Origin: Pithys albifrons albifrons
Taxonomy: Eukaryota > Chordata > Aves > Passeriformes > Thamnophilidae
Length of the DNA stretch: 64,000 bases
Reading direction: 5' to 3'
NCBI RefSeq assembly: GCF_047495875.1
Contig: NC_092497.1
Span: 82,037,749 to 82,101,748 of the forward strand
The first letter of the stretch is position 1; every line of letters begins with the position of its first letter. The notes beneath the pieces are model-generated. The model saw nothing but the letters and a program-made list of their open reading frames with translations. It did not search any database and had not been told where the DNA came from. The translations under genes were made by a program, and so were the position numbers. Shown piece after piece: positions 13,401 to 28,400 of the stretch.

Positions 13401-16400
13401 TCTGGCTGTAGCCATTTATGTTTGTGACCTGCAGGAATGAGGCAGTTTAGATAATTATAATACATTTGAGAGGTATCCCACTGCTAAAACCTTAGTGTGT
13501 ATCTCTCCACCTTATACACATATCTCAGGCTTTAAAACACCTGCACCAAGACAGTAGGACCAAAAATAAAATCTCAAATAATATAATTTCATTTTGTAGT
13601 GGCCTCTTTTTAACATGTTGTCATGTAGCTGGAGTCTTTGAGATGAAACCTTTCCTAGCACACCTTTTTAATACCCATCACTGCTGGGAGCTCTTTACCT
13701 GCTGTGAAAGAACAGAAGTGATCAGTTTCAGGAATATTTGGTCCTTTTTCTCTAGGAAATCAAATAATTTCTCACATTCCTCTGAGTATCTAATGAGTTT
13801 TGTGTTTAAGATGCAGAAATAATCTGCATAGCAAGAGACAAAGATTAGAGTCAAAGATTACCAGAAGGGAAGTAGATTAGAAAGAGGTTTTAAATGAGAG
13901 GGGTATTCAAATACGTAACATGCAAATACACACATACAGAGACACTGACACACACAGGGTTGAGGTAGCTCATGTGATTCCATTGTTTCTTATGTGAGTA
14001 CTCTTCCCTGAAGGGGTGATGGAATGCATTTTAAATCAAAGGGCATTGAAAAAAATGATGCATCTGCAGCCACAGATAAAAGTAACAATGCTGCACATGA
14101 GAACAAAGCAGAGGGAACACATCTGTGTCTCTGAGGATTAAGTGACATATGGCAGTGACATGCTTTGCATTCTCAGAAATCTGCAAAATATTCAAAACAA
14201 GGTGGTTTTTATAGCTACAAAAACATTAGAATGTGCCACATTTTGTAAGTGCTGTTGCCATTGCAATTCTTTATTCCAATGCAGTTGTCTGTGAAACAAC
14301 CTGCTTTTTTCCCAGTACTACTACTGTTACTTCCCCCATAATTCATAACTGCATACAGTGTGTATGTGTCCCTGTGATCTTTCTATTTGAATTCTGAAAA
14401 CAATAGCTGCAAATCCCTGTGAGAATGCAGTGACAAACCAAAAACAAAATAAATAATAGAAGAGGTGATGCGGTAGAGGAGTCTGAAGGTTGTTAGGAAA
14501 ATATTTGGAAGTTCTAGGATTTAGCTCTGACATTCATGGATTTTGATGAATTATTTATTCTCTGTAAATCATCAAATTATAACAAAATTATATGCAATTA
14601 TTACATAACAAAATTTAACAATACCTCACAGTATAATGACACTGGTTTTTTCCTAAAAAGCCCAGAACTTCACTCAGTATCTTTCCAGAAACAGTAAAAT
14701 GAACAAATAAACCAAAAAAAAAAAAAGAGTATGTGTCAAAGTAACACTGCAGAGAGAAAAAAATTACCTGCAAAAGGTACAGGAGGAGTGAATAAATGCC
14801 ACAACCACAGTGTCACTGCAGTTTAGACCTTTTGTGATGTACTGGGGGACACAATATTTAAAAGCAACAATGTGATGGAGCAGGAATATGCTTCCGATTG
14901 TAGCTTACTATGTTCTGAAAAACGATGGCATGTGAAAATGATTCTAGAACTGGTTTTGAGAAGTGAAGAAAAAACAGAGACATTTTCTAATCCAGAGACA
15001 TGTTAGCATGCATATATATTAATATAAAGTGACATAGAAAGAAAATTACATTTCATCTGAAAATCACAGGTCCTTTAGGTACCAGGAATCTTGTAAGTAA
15101 TAACTTGTGTGTAAGACTCAGGTCTCTGCCAAAACAAAAGAACAACACTTAGAAAACAACTAGCAGCTGTTCCTCCCCGAAAGTTGAAAGATTATGAAAA
15201 GAAAACAAGGAAACACTAAGAACCAGAGGTGGAAATTTTGATGAATATAGGTATCATTGCTGAAAACCTAATGAAAATCCATGTTCTTCCACCTATCCTC
15301 TTGTTAATATTTAATTATTTAATTTTTACTGTGCACAACAAGCCAGAATGTGTCACACACCAGGGATTCTCAGTCAAGGAGCTGACCACTTTGTGAACAA
15401 ACCTGGGGGACTGGAGGGGCTGGATTCTTGCCTTATAGCTCAGGGACCTTGGAATCCAAAGCAGAACAGGAGGATTGACAGCATAGGTCCTAAGAAATGG
15501 GAGAGCATCTGTAATTCCTGGGGATGCCATGTGAGTAGTGTGCCCAGAACTAGCTGCAGGTTCCCTTGCTGTATGATTCTCAGCAATTGCATCCTAGAAA
15601 GAAAGATGAAATGTATTCCCAAAAGATTGATAGCAGTTTGTAGGTCATATAAGTAAATCAGTGGGCTTCTCACAGGTTTCTTTGCACATGGAGAAACACA
15701 TGAGAGAATTTAAAAATTTAATGTGGTCCATGAATAACTGTTTTCTATACAGCTCTTCACAACCATCAGGTGATTGGTTGTCTCATGCCTTTCTGTTGCC
15801 TGCAAACTCCAGGAACAGTCTAGGGAACCATTTTAGATTATTTAGACACTAAATCTTGAGGCATAATCTACACCTTTGTCTAGTAATTCCACGTCTCCTT
15901 TGTACTGAAGAGCCCAGGACTGGACCCAGCAGTCCAGATGTGTCTCACCAGTGCTGAGTAGAGAGGAAGGATCACCTCTCTTGACCTACTTATGTGGCTC
16001 TTCCTGTTGCAGCTTAGATTCTGGTGACCTTAGCTACAACTGTATGTTTCTGGCCTACGGTCAGCTTGGTATCATAAAAGGTTTCTCGGAGCTTTTCTGC
16101 TAACCTACTTGCCAGTCATGACCCCCAAATCTATTCTGATACCTGGGCTTACTCTTTCCCAGGTGCAGAATTTTACAATTTATTTCATTGAAATTCATGA
16201 GGTTTCTGTCAGCCATTCTCCAGTTTTTTAAGATCCTTCTGAGTGGCAGCAAAACGATGTGCTGTATCAGCCACTCCTCCCAGTTTTGTACCCTCTGCAA
16301 ACTTGCTCAGGCTGCACTCTGTTCCATAATTCATTACAATGTTCAATACTATTGGTCACAATATCCATCCTTGGAACACTCTACCACTGGCTGGCCTTCA

Positions 16401-19400
16401 TCTGAACTTCAGGCTGCTGCTCACAATACTTTGACCTGAAAGTTCAGCCACTTTTCTGTCCACCTCACTGTCAACTCATCTGGCCTGTAAGGCACAGACA
16501 CAGGTCTATGAGGATTTCTCAAAGACTGTGTCAAAAGTCTTGCTAAATTTAAGGTAAACATCACACACTGCTCTTGCCTCAAGTTTTAATAAGATTGTGG
16601 GGTTTCCTTCTGCTTCAAATATATTTCAGAAACAAGGGAGACACTGTCTGAGGCAGTGGGACATAAAGTCACTCTGTTGCTCAAAGATTCCTTATCTAGA
16701 AAGCATCATGTCCTTTCCCATTTGCTTTTACTTACCAATAACACACATAGGCAAGTAAGTCTGGCATTGTTTTTGGGAGTCTGACTTGGCAACCTTAAAT
16801 ATTGACATCCATCTTCTAGCCTTAAAACAGCGCCACAGCTTTTGGTAAAATTTCTGTTACTGAGGAGTAGTCAGTGATAAAGCTTATTCTACCACTACTC
16901 CTGAGAGACTCAGGCTTCCCCATCACCAGCAAACACTCCATTTAGCACTCAGAGATGTAGTGTCACAATGCATTAGCACAAGCATTACAGGGCAAAAAAA
17001 GCAGAAATCTCTCCGGAGTGTGAAACATTCAGTATTTGAAGATTACAATTTAAAGAAAAAGTCTATGAACATACAAGTCAGACTAGACATCCATCTCAGC
17101 TTCTTCTCCAAAGCAGCTGTAGCAGAAAGATGGCAGTGTGATTAGACTAGCCAGGTCTTTGTGGTACCAACAGCTGCTGTGGCTATTTGCCAGGACACCT
17201 CAAGGCTCCACAGCTTCTGAATCAATATAATTTTTTTAAGCAAAACCTAATGGCAAAGACATATGTGGTCACCAGTGCCAACTCAGCAGGATTAGAATAG
17301 ATCAGCTAAGACACTGTTAAAAATTCTGAAAGAAGGGATTGCAAAGTATTAGGATCACATTACAGATGGGAGAGTTAAGAAAGGATAGAAAACCAGTTTC
17401 AGTGTTGGGCTTCTTCGGCTCACAAAATTTTACTGGAAAAGGGGTCTGGCTTCAGCATGGTTGAAGCACACAGCATAAGGACAGCTTTCCAAAGCATACA
17501 GCAAAGGGTTATTCTCATATTTCTTCAAGTCAGACCTCCCTTGGGGAGCTGCTTCAATACACCTTGTCAGGAACAGTACTAGGGCTGTAGAGTAGCTCAG
17601 TTGAGTGCAGAAACTGATGAAAGGACTTTTCCTTACAAAAGCTGAAGCAGACAGTTTAAAATGAAGGGTAAAGGCAAGTATTATGTAAGTACTGAAGATG
17701 AGAGCAATACTTCAGAAAGTAATTTCTTCTCTAAAGCACAGGAACATGGGTGGGTACATGAGTGAAATGACAGCAAATTTTTCCAAATACAGAACCTCTT
17801 TCTATAGAACAGTGTGTGGTGATTTTCATGTGTTTCCTTTCCAGAAGGCACTTATCATGGAGTTCAAGCCTGCTCAGGCACTGAAAAGTACTGAGGCCAT
17901 AACAGAGGACTTAATTCACTGCTTAAGTAAGAAGGGAAGCTCACTTAAGGTGCTGAAATAGAGATAGTGTGGCCGGAGCTTGTCTTTGTCATTGAGAAAA
18001 ACACAGCATCCAATACTGATGTGTCTGCAAGGGCTATTGAAGCAGTGCTTAATGCATCTGCTCCTCTGGATGCCCATGGTCATGGAGTGAATTACACCAG
18101 AGAAGAGAGGGCTTGTGAAGTTGATATGTTTGTGTAATTTACCAAAGTAAACAAAAATCCTCTTCCTTGTTTACTAGGCACTGCCATTCTAGAAAGTCAC
18201 AAAACTCCCTTGAGTATCAGGAAAACTGAAGAGAATATAAGTTAAACAGACTTATAAAGTGTTTACAAACTGAATTTTTTACTAGCTTTAAAAGGCATGG
18301 CTGCTGTGTTGGAGTACAGCTTGTTTCAGGCTTGCAAGGCTTGCTGAGCACGGTAAGCATCTGGAGAAGGCAGAACCTGTTGTTGTGTTTTGTTTGCATT
18401 GTCAAGAAGATATTCACTGTAAGGTCTCTTAGGGAAGTCCTGTTCTCAATATACAGAACTTTGCTCGAGAGTTAAAAAATTCACACACAAAAAGAGACTG
18501 GGAGCTGCAGTGGATAAAAAATGCTTCAGTCCAAAGTAATAATGACTTAGAGTGCTGATTCTCTGCCAGGAATTGAGCTTATACAGTTCAGGGAATATGC
18601 ATTCATGCTGACAGGACTTGTTTGACCGCAGGGGACCTGCAGTCTGTGACCCTCCTTCTGTTATGTGTAGGTCTTACGCAGAGCTCAGGCTGCCACCAGC
18701 CACAACACCAACACCTACATGGTTTTGGGGGAACCGGGGTCCTGAGCAGTGTGACTCAGCAAACTTCTCAAGGGAAGACACCCAGGTCTTCACCATCTAT
18801 GGCTATTGTGTAAGGAAACTTGGTCGTGCAGGTTACATGGATGCTCTCCACACCCACTCCAAAGCTGGGAAGCAAAGGCATCTTGGAAGTTAAGCACAGA
18901 CTGAAATTCTGCTAGTCTTTAACATGCTCAGATATTTGCATCACAGCTTCTGTGTTGAGTCTGTTCCCAGTGAAAACCGAGTTAAGCATGTAGCACCAGA
19001 AATTAGTATCACTGTACATAGGTGTCAACTGCTCTAGCCTTCATGCCATTACCTCATCAGATGTTAATGAAGTGTGCTGCAACAGAAGGAAAAAAGTCAA
19101 GGGAAGTAACCCAAAGCCTGGAAAAACTGCTACACAAGACTGAAGGGTGTGTGAAGTAGGGTTGTTACTATTCCTTGTGCATGGAAAAAGGCATGAAGGG
19201 TGGAGAAATACATCTGCTACCTAAACACACAGTATGTCTAAGTAGTGCTAGTCTACAGTAACCAGTCTCTAGTAAGAAGTAAGAACAACCAAATAAAAGC
19301 ATTGTGACTACAGCCTTCCAGGAAGTTCTCTGGTGTTTTGGAGCCACAACTCTACTGACCATCAGCAGGAGGGACTTCAAGGAAAGGTGACATTCACTCA

Positions 19401-22400
19401 GAGCCCCAAATTCTGTCAGTCATTTCTGAATGTAAGCAATGAGTTTGAGTGTTAGTAGTTAATTTTTTAAGAGTTTATCGTTCACATATACAGCTGTGTC
19501 TGTCACATCCATGTGCAGAATGTGTGGGATATTTTTAGGAAATGCTTTCCAATTGCAAAGCTATTAAGAGGGGGTTTTCAACAAAACAGACAATGGCAGT
19601 GAGACCAGCTCACATGACAGACACTTCTTTGTTTTCCTCTAGTCTCTCAGCAGGGTGAAAGCCAGAGACGCTTGTACAGGGAACTGCTGAGAAACTACAA
19701 TCGTCTGGAACGACCAGTAGTGAATGACTCCCAACCACTGGTAGTTGAGCTTCAGCTTTCTTTGCTGCAGATAATTGACGTGGTAAGTTACCTGCTGTTT
19801 TCCTCTCTTTGGCACCCATTCAGCATAACAAATCTGATCTCTCATCTAGGAGACATACTTTTCCTCTTAATCAGGTTATCAGAGATTAAAGTAGTCTCTC
19901 TTTGGCTAAGCAACCTCCTTGTGGGAGTACATGCTTTGACACTTTGGAGGAGTGAATATTTTGCTAAAAGCACAGCCATCTCTGACATAACATGAGCTGA
20001 AAGGAAATTAATTATGTATTTTTTCCATTTATTTTAAACAGTAAAAAGAATTCAAACAATTAGAAGTCATGTGTTACTACAAATTATTAATGATGCATTC
20101 TTCTCAGACCTGTGTGGGATGCAATAACTCAAGACCACGTGCAGTGTTCAAAGCTACCATCCCTTACCCTTTTTCATTAGACATTATAACAGCATTGGTC
20201 TCTTCTTGTGTCATATTTTTACCATGCACTGCAATTGAAAGAATTTGCCCTGAGATAAGCTTAGAAATACATAAAAGCAAAACCTAAAGGCACAGCCCTC
20301 TAATTGTCTTGACTGTAACATGCTTTTACAGAATTGGAGATTTCACCCATGGAAAATTTCAACATAATAATCCAAATCCTTTTTTTCATCATGAAGAGGA
20401 TTCTGTATGGTAAACCATGATATATATAGACAGGATTTCTTTTATCTACATGGAAAAAACAAGACACCTGAACAATTTTGACCACCTTACCCCTGTAAAC
20501 ACAGCAAACAGGTGAACACACACATGCATCTTTCTACATCCTACCTGTTCCATAAACCATATTATAGAATGGTTTCTGATACACTGTGATGCAGGGAAAT
20601 GAGGAACAGCAAGAGAGATGAGAAAACATCTGTGCAGTTGCAAAGCACTTTGACAGAGGCCTCAAATATTCAAAGTTTTTAAATCTCTCACAATCTTTCT
20701 GAAATTGTGTAGTACACCAGGTACTCTACCTGGAGAGGTAAGAAGGACCCTGAAAGTGTTCCCTCTTAGCGTCATGCCATACAAGTGGCAGGCCAAGTCA
20801 CTTGTGGTGCTGCTGGAGGCGTGCAGCAACCACTCAGACAGGGTAAACAGATTTCTGTTTTGAAATGTTACCAAATTCATTGAGCTGGAAGAGAGAGAAT
20901 ATCAATATTCTCAACCACAGCCCTCTACATAAATGAAAGAGCAGAGATTTCCTGCAGCTAATTTCAAATAAATTTCAGCAAGCAATTCTAGGTTTAGCAG
21001 AGGTGTCTAACACCCAAAGACCTTGTTTCAACCCTTTTTATTTCTGATGGTATTTTCTTCAGTAATTTGAAGGTTGAGGGTGGTAAAGGGGACTCTTTAG
21101 CCTTATGGCTCTGACTGCACATTTTCAAAGTCAGTCAGTCATAAGGAATTATATAAAACCATTTTTCATTTGAGTTTCATATTCACATATGAAACCCATC
21201 CTTTTAGGAAATTGGCATTTTAAAAATACTTTATCTACATTATGTCAATGTACATTACAAGAAATTTAGTTCAATCTTCACTTTTGGCTGTCCAAATAGG
21301 AAAGAGGTATTCTAAATATTCATGCCTATCAGAAACAAAGCTTTTCTTCCCTACATCTGTGCACACAGTACAGATGCTAGATGTTAATCAGTTCAGAAAA
21401 TTAATGAGCTGTCTCAGGCTCATGATCTTGCAAACTGCACTCATGGTGTTTTAAAAAACATCCAGAGTCACCTGACCTGTTTATCTTGGATGATGTAAAA
21501 AAGTGCCTGTCTCCTCTGTGGAGGGTCAGAAAATCACTTGACAGTGGAGTCATGATGGTATAAAGGTGGCATCAACAAGTGGCTAAACCAGCCAGCTTGA
21601 AAATGCATAAAACACTGATCTCATGGGTCCCTCAATCAGGAATCAATGTAAGAATATGCAGCAAAAAAGATTGTACTTGTGACCTCCTCATCCTTCATTG
21701 CTGGCTGCACAGAGTGCAGGATATGTCTGCCCCAGCTGCCAAAGTAAATGTGTGTTTAAAAGGAGACTTGTTATAGCCACAGTGATGTAAAGAGTAGTAG
21801 GCAAGCTACAAAGAAGTAATCTGAGTTAGGTGAGGCACCAAGTGGACATTTCACTGTTCACTCAAATGGTAGGCAGCAGATGAGTAGACTCCACCTTCTC
21901 AGTTGCCCTGCCTGGCACAAAACAAAGCAGCTGGTGTACAGTTCTTCACTAGGGGAATAGGATATAGGAATAAGATACACTGCATCACAATCTTGGCAAT
22001 AGTGTATGCCCTAACAAAGCAAAATGCTCCTCTTTCTCAGGACCATAAAAGATCAGTATGGTAGGCAAGGTCCCAGCCTGAGGGGTCTTCATACACCATA
22101 CTCATTCAGGAGGAAATAAGCACTCCATACTCAAGGCAGTGTGGTATGCCAAGGAATACTACAGTATTGCTGGACTCACTGAGATGCTTTGCGAGTAGTC
22201 ACTGCTATGGACATGGGCAGTGGACACTGTTCTGGTTTCTCTGTAGGAGAAAACAGTATGAAGAAGATATAAACAAGTCTTCTGTTTCATTGTTGTGCAG
22301 AAATAAGAAAGTGTCTGCCAGTGATACTCAGAGAAACTCATGCCTTACTGTCTTAGTTTGAGATAAGCAACTGCCAACCCCCCCAAGCACAGAGAGAAAA

Positions 22401-25400
22401 GCCTCCCTCCTAACACCAGGGAAAGGGAGGAAAAGAGAGGGGAAAGAAAAAAAACACTTCAAACTGCATTTATACTAAATCTACATATATTGTCACAGAA
22501 AGAAAGAGACAATTAGAAGAGAGTACAAATATACACACACAAGTCTACAACAACAAGTTCCCCACGTCAACTTCTTAACGAACACACAAATTCTACTGTC
22601 CTAACTACACATTACTTAAGAAGAAGCTTATTCCCCAGGGAGACAAACCCAAGCAGAAAGGAGAGACCCAGAACAACACATTTTACTTTCCTGAGGTACC
22701 CTGTGAGCCAGTGGTGGGCCTGGTCCTCTCCATCCCCCCTGGGACAGCATCGTGTGTCCTCCCAAGAGGAGGCTGAGAAGCGACTGCCTTAACCACTCCC
22801 ACACTGGTTCCTGCTTCCCTGGAGATGATGTCATAATGTGGTATGGAATACAAAGTTACTGGCTAGAAGAGGTCAGCTGTTAGCTCAGCCCAGCTCAGGT
22901 CAGCTGACAGCTTCGGCCTAGTCCAGACTTTAGAGCCCAAATCTAGGCCCACCTAGGTGAACCCATAACACTTACCCTTGCCAAGACTTGTCATCGCACC
23001 TAATGCATTCTGATCTGGGAAATGTTCCATGACATTCCTCCATAAGTCTGTTTCCTACCATATTGTGTTGCAATGTAACGCGTCCTAAATTCATCTTTTT
23101 CAGCCAACCTGCTGAGGATAGCATCGGTGACAATCTAGTAAGCTAGTTTCACTTTGCTACATAGAGAGGAAAATCTGCTCTGAGTTCACTGTGGTTTTCC
23201 AAAGAGTAATGACAAGTAACTATTTAAAATCTCACTTCCTCTTCTTACATCCCTTCAAAGAAAATTTCAAAGCATGACTATGACTACTTTGGATTAGGTT
23301 TTCTACTCGTACCTGTGTGCATTTGCCTACACAGGATATCTAAGGTTTCTAGCTATCAAAGCCAGCCATCATACTCAAAGTTGTGAAGAACATGTTATCT
23401 ACTTCTCACAGTTGTGGTAGACAAATGCAGATGAAGTAGCATAGGGTTTGAACTTTTTCCCAAAATAATTAATTCACAGCTACAGCCATGACAGGCTTCT
23501 TACACCCAGGAAACAAATATGCAGAAAAAGGGACATTTACAGCTTCTGTTTAGCAGCAGAGTTCAGTTCAGTTTGCCTTACCCTCTCTGTGTAAAGACAA
23601 CTTCATGCTGAGCTATCTCATATGTATGCAGTTTCTGAGGGTCACTGTTGCTTGGAGCCTGCCCTCTAGGCAGTCCCTAAGCATCAGAAGGGCATTTGGC
23701 TGGTGATCTTCCACACAGACCACTATTAGACACTGCCAAGCCCTGCCAAGCCAAGCAAGGGCAGACATCCAAGAGTACTTGGAACAAGAATTCTCTTCTT
23801 ATTTTGTCTGAGAGCCTAGCCAGTTGGTTACACTAGAGTAATTAAGAAATGAGGCATGACATTTTCCACACAGAGGAAATGCATGCATTTTCCTTTGGCA
23901 CAATGTGAAAGGAATTTGCTAAGTAGAAACTATTTGTCATCATTAATGGTGGTTTTCATTGCTCCTGTTGGCATTTGCAGGAGACCTCATTGGAAGGCGT
24001 GTCCATGTGGAAGCACTATTGAATTATCAAAAGAAAAAAAAACATTAAAAAAATGCAGCTGGTCAGCTCCCTTCTTATGGTGAAGTCCTGTAGTACTTTC
24101 CTCCTCCGTGTTCACCCTTCCAGCTGCCACTGACCCAGAAAAATCACCCCAGCAGATAACAGGTTGCCCAGGTACAAAATGCCAAATGATTTCTCAGGTG
24201 CTTTTGGAGAAATTTACTCCTATTTCAGAAGGCATAATGACTAGAAGAAAAATTTATTGTGGACTGTTCTCATTTGATTGAACAGCGTGTAAAATGATTA
24301 GGGACTGTAGGATCATCCCAAACCTGATCACACGATTGCAAACAATCTCATTTTTAGACTTCAAATTTTGTTGCTACAGTGTGACAAACCTCTTGACCTG
24401 TTTGAAAAACAGCAAGACAAAGTAACAGAGTTAAGTAGGACAGTAAAGAACAAATATTCAGTTTGTTTTTTTCCTGAAAACTGGGTCTGTGCCTTGTTGT
24501 GCAGGGAAAGCAAGAGGAAAGATATCCACATGCTATCTGTGAGCATTCAGATGCAGTCACTACAGCTACAAGCAGCATATTAGCTTAGCAGAACAGCTAT
24601 TTTTGTTTCTCTACCAGACACTGATCAAAATGTTGGATTCAGACTTAAGCTTCCACTGGTTTCTTCTTAATGAGATGCTGCAGCTCTGAAGGAGTTGGGG
24701 TTCTTTTGTTAGTTTGATTTTGGTTTGTTGGTTTGTTGTTTGTTTTTGGGGTTTTTTTGGTTTTTTTTAAGTGTTTGGTAAGAGAACAACTTTTAAATAC
24801 AGGCTTTTTGACATCAGAAATATCCTCACCAGCCTGCTCTTTCCCCAGGTGATCTGCTCCTCAAATAATAGGACGCTTCATTTCAGTTCACAAGAGCTGT
24901 TGTGCAACAATCTTTTTGCTAGAGAATTCTCTGTTTGAGTGAGAGTTGCTACAGCTAGAGGCAACCTGTCAGTATACTGTACCATAAAGCAAAGGTGAGA
25001 AGGCAGGAGCAAGGCAATGCTTAGCCCTGTGGTACCTCTCTCTGACAGAGCCATCATACCATTGGCTTTTGCACAAAATCTCTGTCAGATCTGAATGGCG
25101 TTAACAGTTATTTCCTGACTTTTAAATGACTTTGTTTCATAAGCTTCCCAAGCTAGTTCTGCAGGTCAATTGAAAGGCAAAAAAAATCAAGGAGTTATTT
25201 TCTAGGTCTTATTCACCTCTTCCTTTTTAAACTGATCTTAGAGAACTAGGTCATCCTCTACCATCTTTAATCCCAGCACCATCACATGTACAAAAATCTC
25301 TGCTAGGTGTTACGCAGGAAACCCAGTTCAACAGACAAGTGATTTAAGGAAACAAAAACATGCAGTGCACATAAGCACCTGTTCATATGTTATTCCCAAT

Positions 25401-28400
25401 ATAGTATCAGTATTCAGTGGATTAAGCCATAATCCTTACAGTACATCCAGTGCAAATCTTTTACAGATAGATAACTTCAACAATGTAAGCTTGACTACTC
25501 AACTGACTCTTTCAGTCCTTTTAGATTAAAGTATCTTTTTTCTTTTCTATTAATGCCTTTGCATTTATTTGTGGGCTTCCTGCATAGCTTTTGTGAGCTG
25601 TGTTTGCTGTTTATCCTGGAAAGACCTACCCTACCAAACTGCATATCTTTCTGGAAAGTTTTTTTCACTCGTCTTGCAAAAGCCAATTCAATGAGACCAG
25701 AGCAGTGAGATTGATGCAAAATGGTGTAACTGAGCAGAAAAACAGACTGGACATCATCAAAAAACCTGAAAACCAGTAATCCATGATCATAAATAGTAGC
25801 CATTAAAATTCCAGAGAGAAAGATTACAGGAAAGATTCTAGACCAACAGACTCATTAAAGTGAAATCCTAAACTATCTCTCCTGGTCACAGACCTCACTT
25901 ACTGTGACCTATTTTCAACTCCGAAAAAAATGAAATACATTGCCATCTTCATTAGAATGGGAGGATCTTGAAAAGTAGGAAATTCAGGGCAAATGAATTA
26001 TTATTCTGTGTGCCAGTCATTGCCAAAATGTCAGTATAATTAATACAGTTTAACATGCAACATGTGAATTTGCTAGCACAATGAAGTAAAGCACCCTGGC
26101 TATTATGGCTGCTTGTCTAATACTTCTCTCACACACTTGTACAAAACATTTTGATGGAACCTTTATTACCTGGATTTTACCACCAGCTTTTTTTTAATTT
26201 GGCTTCTGCTCCACTCAGCAAAAAGTGGAGGCAGCTCACTTAGTAAGCAGCAATTCCATAGTTTGCTTTCTTCCAGCGTGGTTCCCCAAACTGTAGTTAG
26301 TGGCCGTGGCACTAACAAAAGAATGGCTTATTTCTTTCTGAGGTGTGCCGAGGTGGTTGTTCAGCTTGGGCATTTCACAACAATTAAACAATTTTCTGTC
26401 TGCCTGCTGAAAAGGTTGTTCTGTGTTATCTGTAGATGCAGGAATATAGATATTGAGCCCACGTGTATTCCTTGAGCTTGGATAACTGATTTTAGGCATC
26501 AAGGATGTGCAATAAAACAGTTAAGCCAAAGCTGTGGTGGTGGTCTTTAAACTAGTATTTTTTAGTTTCTCTGTTTTCTCTGAGAGTAAGTCCTAAGAGA
26601 CAGTGACTTCAGCTCACCCGTAAAAGCCTTTCCTCCCATTTGCTATCCCTGATCACAAGATTTAAGAGCTCATTTGAGTTTTGGAACACTCCTACATCCC
26701 CTTTTTTTCTTACTGTGACAGTACCATGCAAACATAGGAAGAAAAAGCAAAGGCAGCCTTGCAGACAGACTGAGTGTGAGTCTCTGATAAGCACTCAGGG
26801 TTGGCCTGTTTGGGACTTTTCTCAATAGTCCTCCCACTGTTTTCCTTGTGATTTCAAATGCTGAAAAAAAAAGCCAATGAATAATAAATAGCTTGGAATG
26901 ATGATTTGTGTCTAGTCCTGTTATTGAAACACTTGCTAACCGTGCACAAAACACATAGAGCGCTATTTTAGGATAAGGTATCTCCCCTGGAGAATATAAG
27001 AGCCACCTCCATGTTATGTGTAGATGGATTTTGAAGGAGAACTGACTGCTTTTGGATGGTGACATAACATTTCATTCTTCTGACACAGCTCCTGGGGTTT
27101 CCATGAGAAGTATCTTTGAAACAGTGGGACAAAGCAGGCTTCACTCTCCCCAGGATCCCACAGAAGTGTGCGGACAGGGAGTCCCTGAAATTTGCAGGTC
27201 TCTATGGAGGGACTTGAGGTCAGTCTCAAGACTAGTGCTGGAATCTACATTGTATCATGATTCACTGGACTCCTGATCTTCAGGCACTAGTGCAAAGCTA
27301 CAACTGAATAACGTAAAATTACTTACCTAAGGCAAGTACCCAGAGACCCAGGCAGTAGTTATAAGTCATGTCTCATGCACAGGGCAAGAACAAGTCTGAC
27401 TTTTCCACAATGGCAGTGTAAATTGGAAAGTGTCAGGGGAAAACGCAAGTAAGGCACAAATCATGTAGGTTTTGGAGATTCTTGGTCACCAGCTGTATGA
27501 GTGCATGTGAGGGCTGCCTACTCTGCTGTCCTGACTGGCAGCAGAAACTAGCATTTCTTCCCTTGTTTCTTCCTCCAGCTCTCACCTTTGAAAAAATCAC
27601 AGTTCAGTACTTGCTGCTGCAGGTTTTGCATCCCGACCTTTAACATCCATATCAAGCAACTGGTTTGTCTCTGACATATGCTGAGACAAGGCTTTCACGA
27701 GGAATATCTTCTGGAGACTTTGTTGGACATGCATTTTGTAGTCTGAGAAATATAGCTGGCATCCCTGCATTTGCAGGCTGTTCCATCACGGTCTCTTTGA
27801 ATGCTGTACTTCTCCCAGTACAAGGTTCTCTTACACTCTCCACTCTCACCAGAAGTGATTGCTCCTGGATATGGGATTTACAAAGGAAGGAGTGTAATCT
27901 GACAATGTCCAAAACCTTCAACTTTTAAAGTTTTTATGTTGAAAAGCAAGGGTTGTAAGCAGCAGAGACAGATGCAATGGTATTTCCCCTAGATTGCTCT
28001 TTCAGGGAGAGAAGAGTGAGTGGTTAAACGCAGTGGGACCACACAGCCTACCCAGGCTACTACCCTGCCTGTGTAGTAGCTGCTACACAGTGGAAAGACC
28101 AAAGGCAGATTGCACTGCTTACCCACAGTGAAAGAACACATACCTCTCCAAGACAGACAGGAGATCAAGAAAGGCATAACCTCAAGAAGAAGCCAGTGGC
28201 GTCAGATGGCAATGTGATTCAACCTTAGATGAAAAACACATATGAAACATCATGTCCAGCTATTTACAGGAGAAAAAACCCAAGCAACAAAGGCATTCAG
28301 CTCTGAGCTCTTAGCTATATCCTCTTTGGCTTGAGGACACTGGCCTAGATGCATCTGCATCCTGATGGGCAACAAAATACTCAGCAGGGGTTGTTGGATA

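Noticed and set aside
16100..16300. Minus-strand 66-residue gene
   Set aside because: It is the decayed end of a CR1 reverse transcriptase.
18606..18700. Possible signal-peptide exon closer to exon 2 ([12 protein letters not shown] stretch)
   Set aside because: No in-frame ATG (the ATG at 18606 hits a stop after six codons) and no suitable phase-1 donor.
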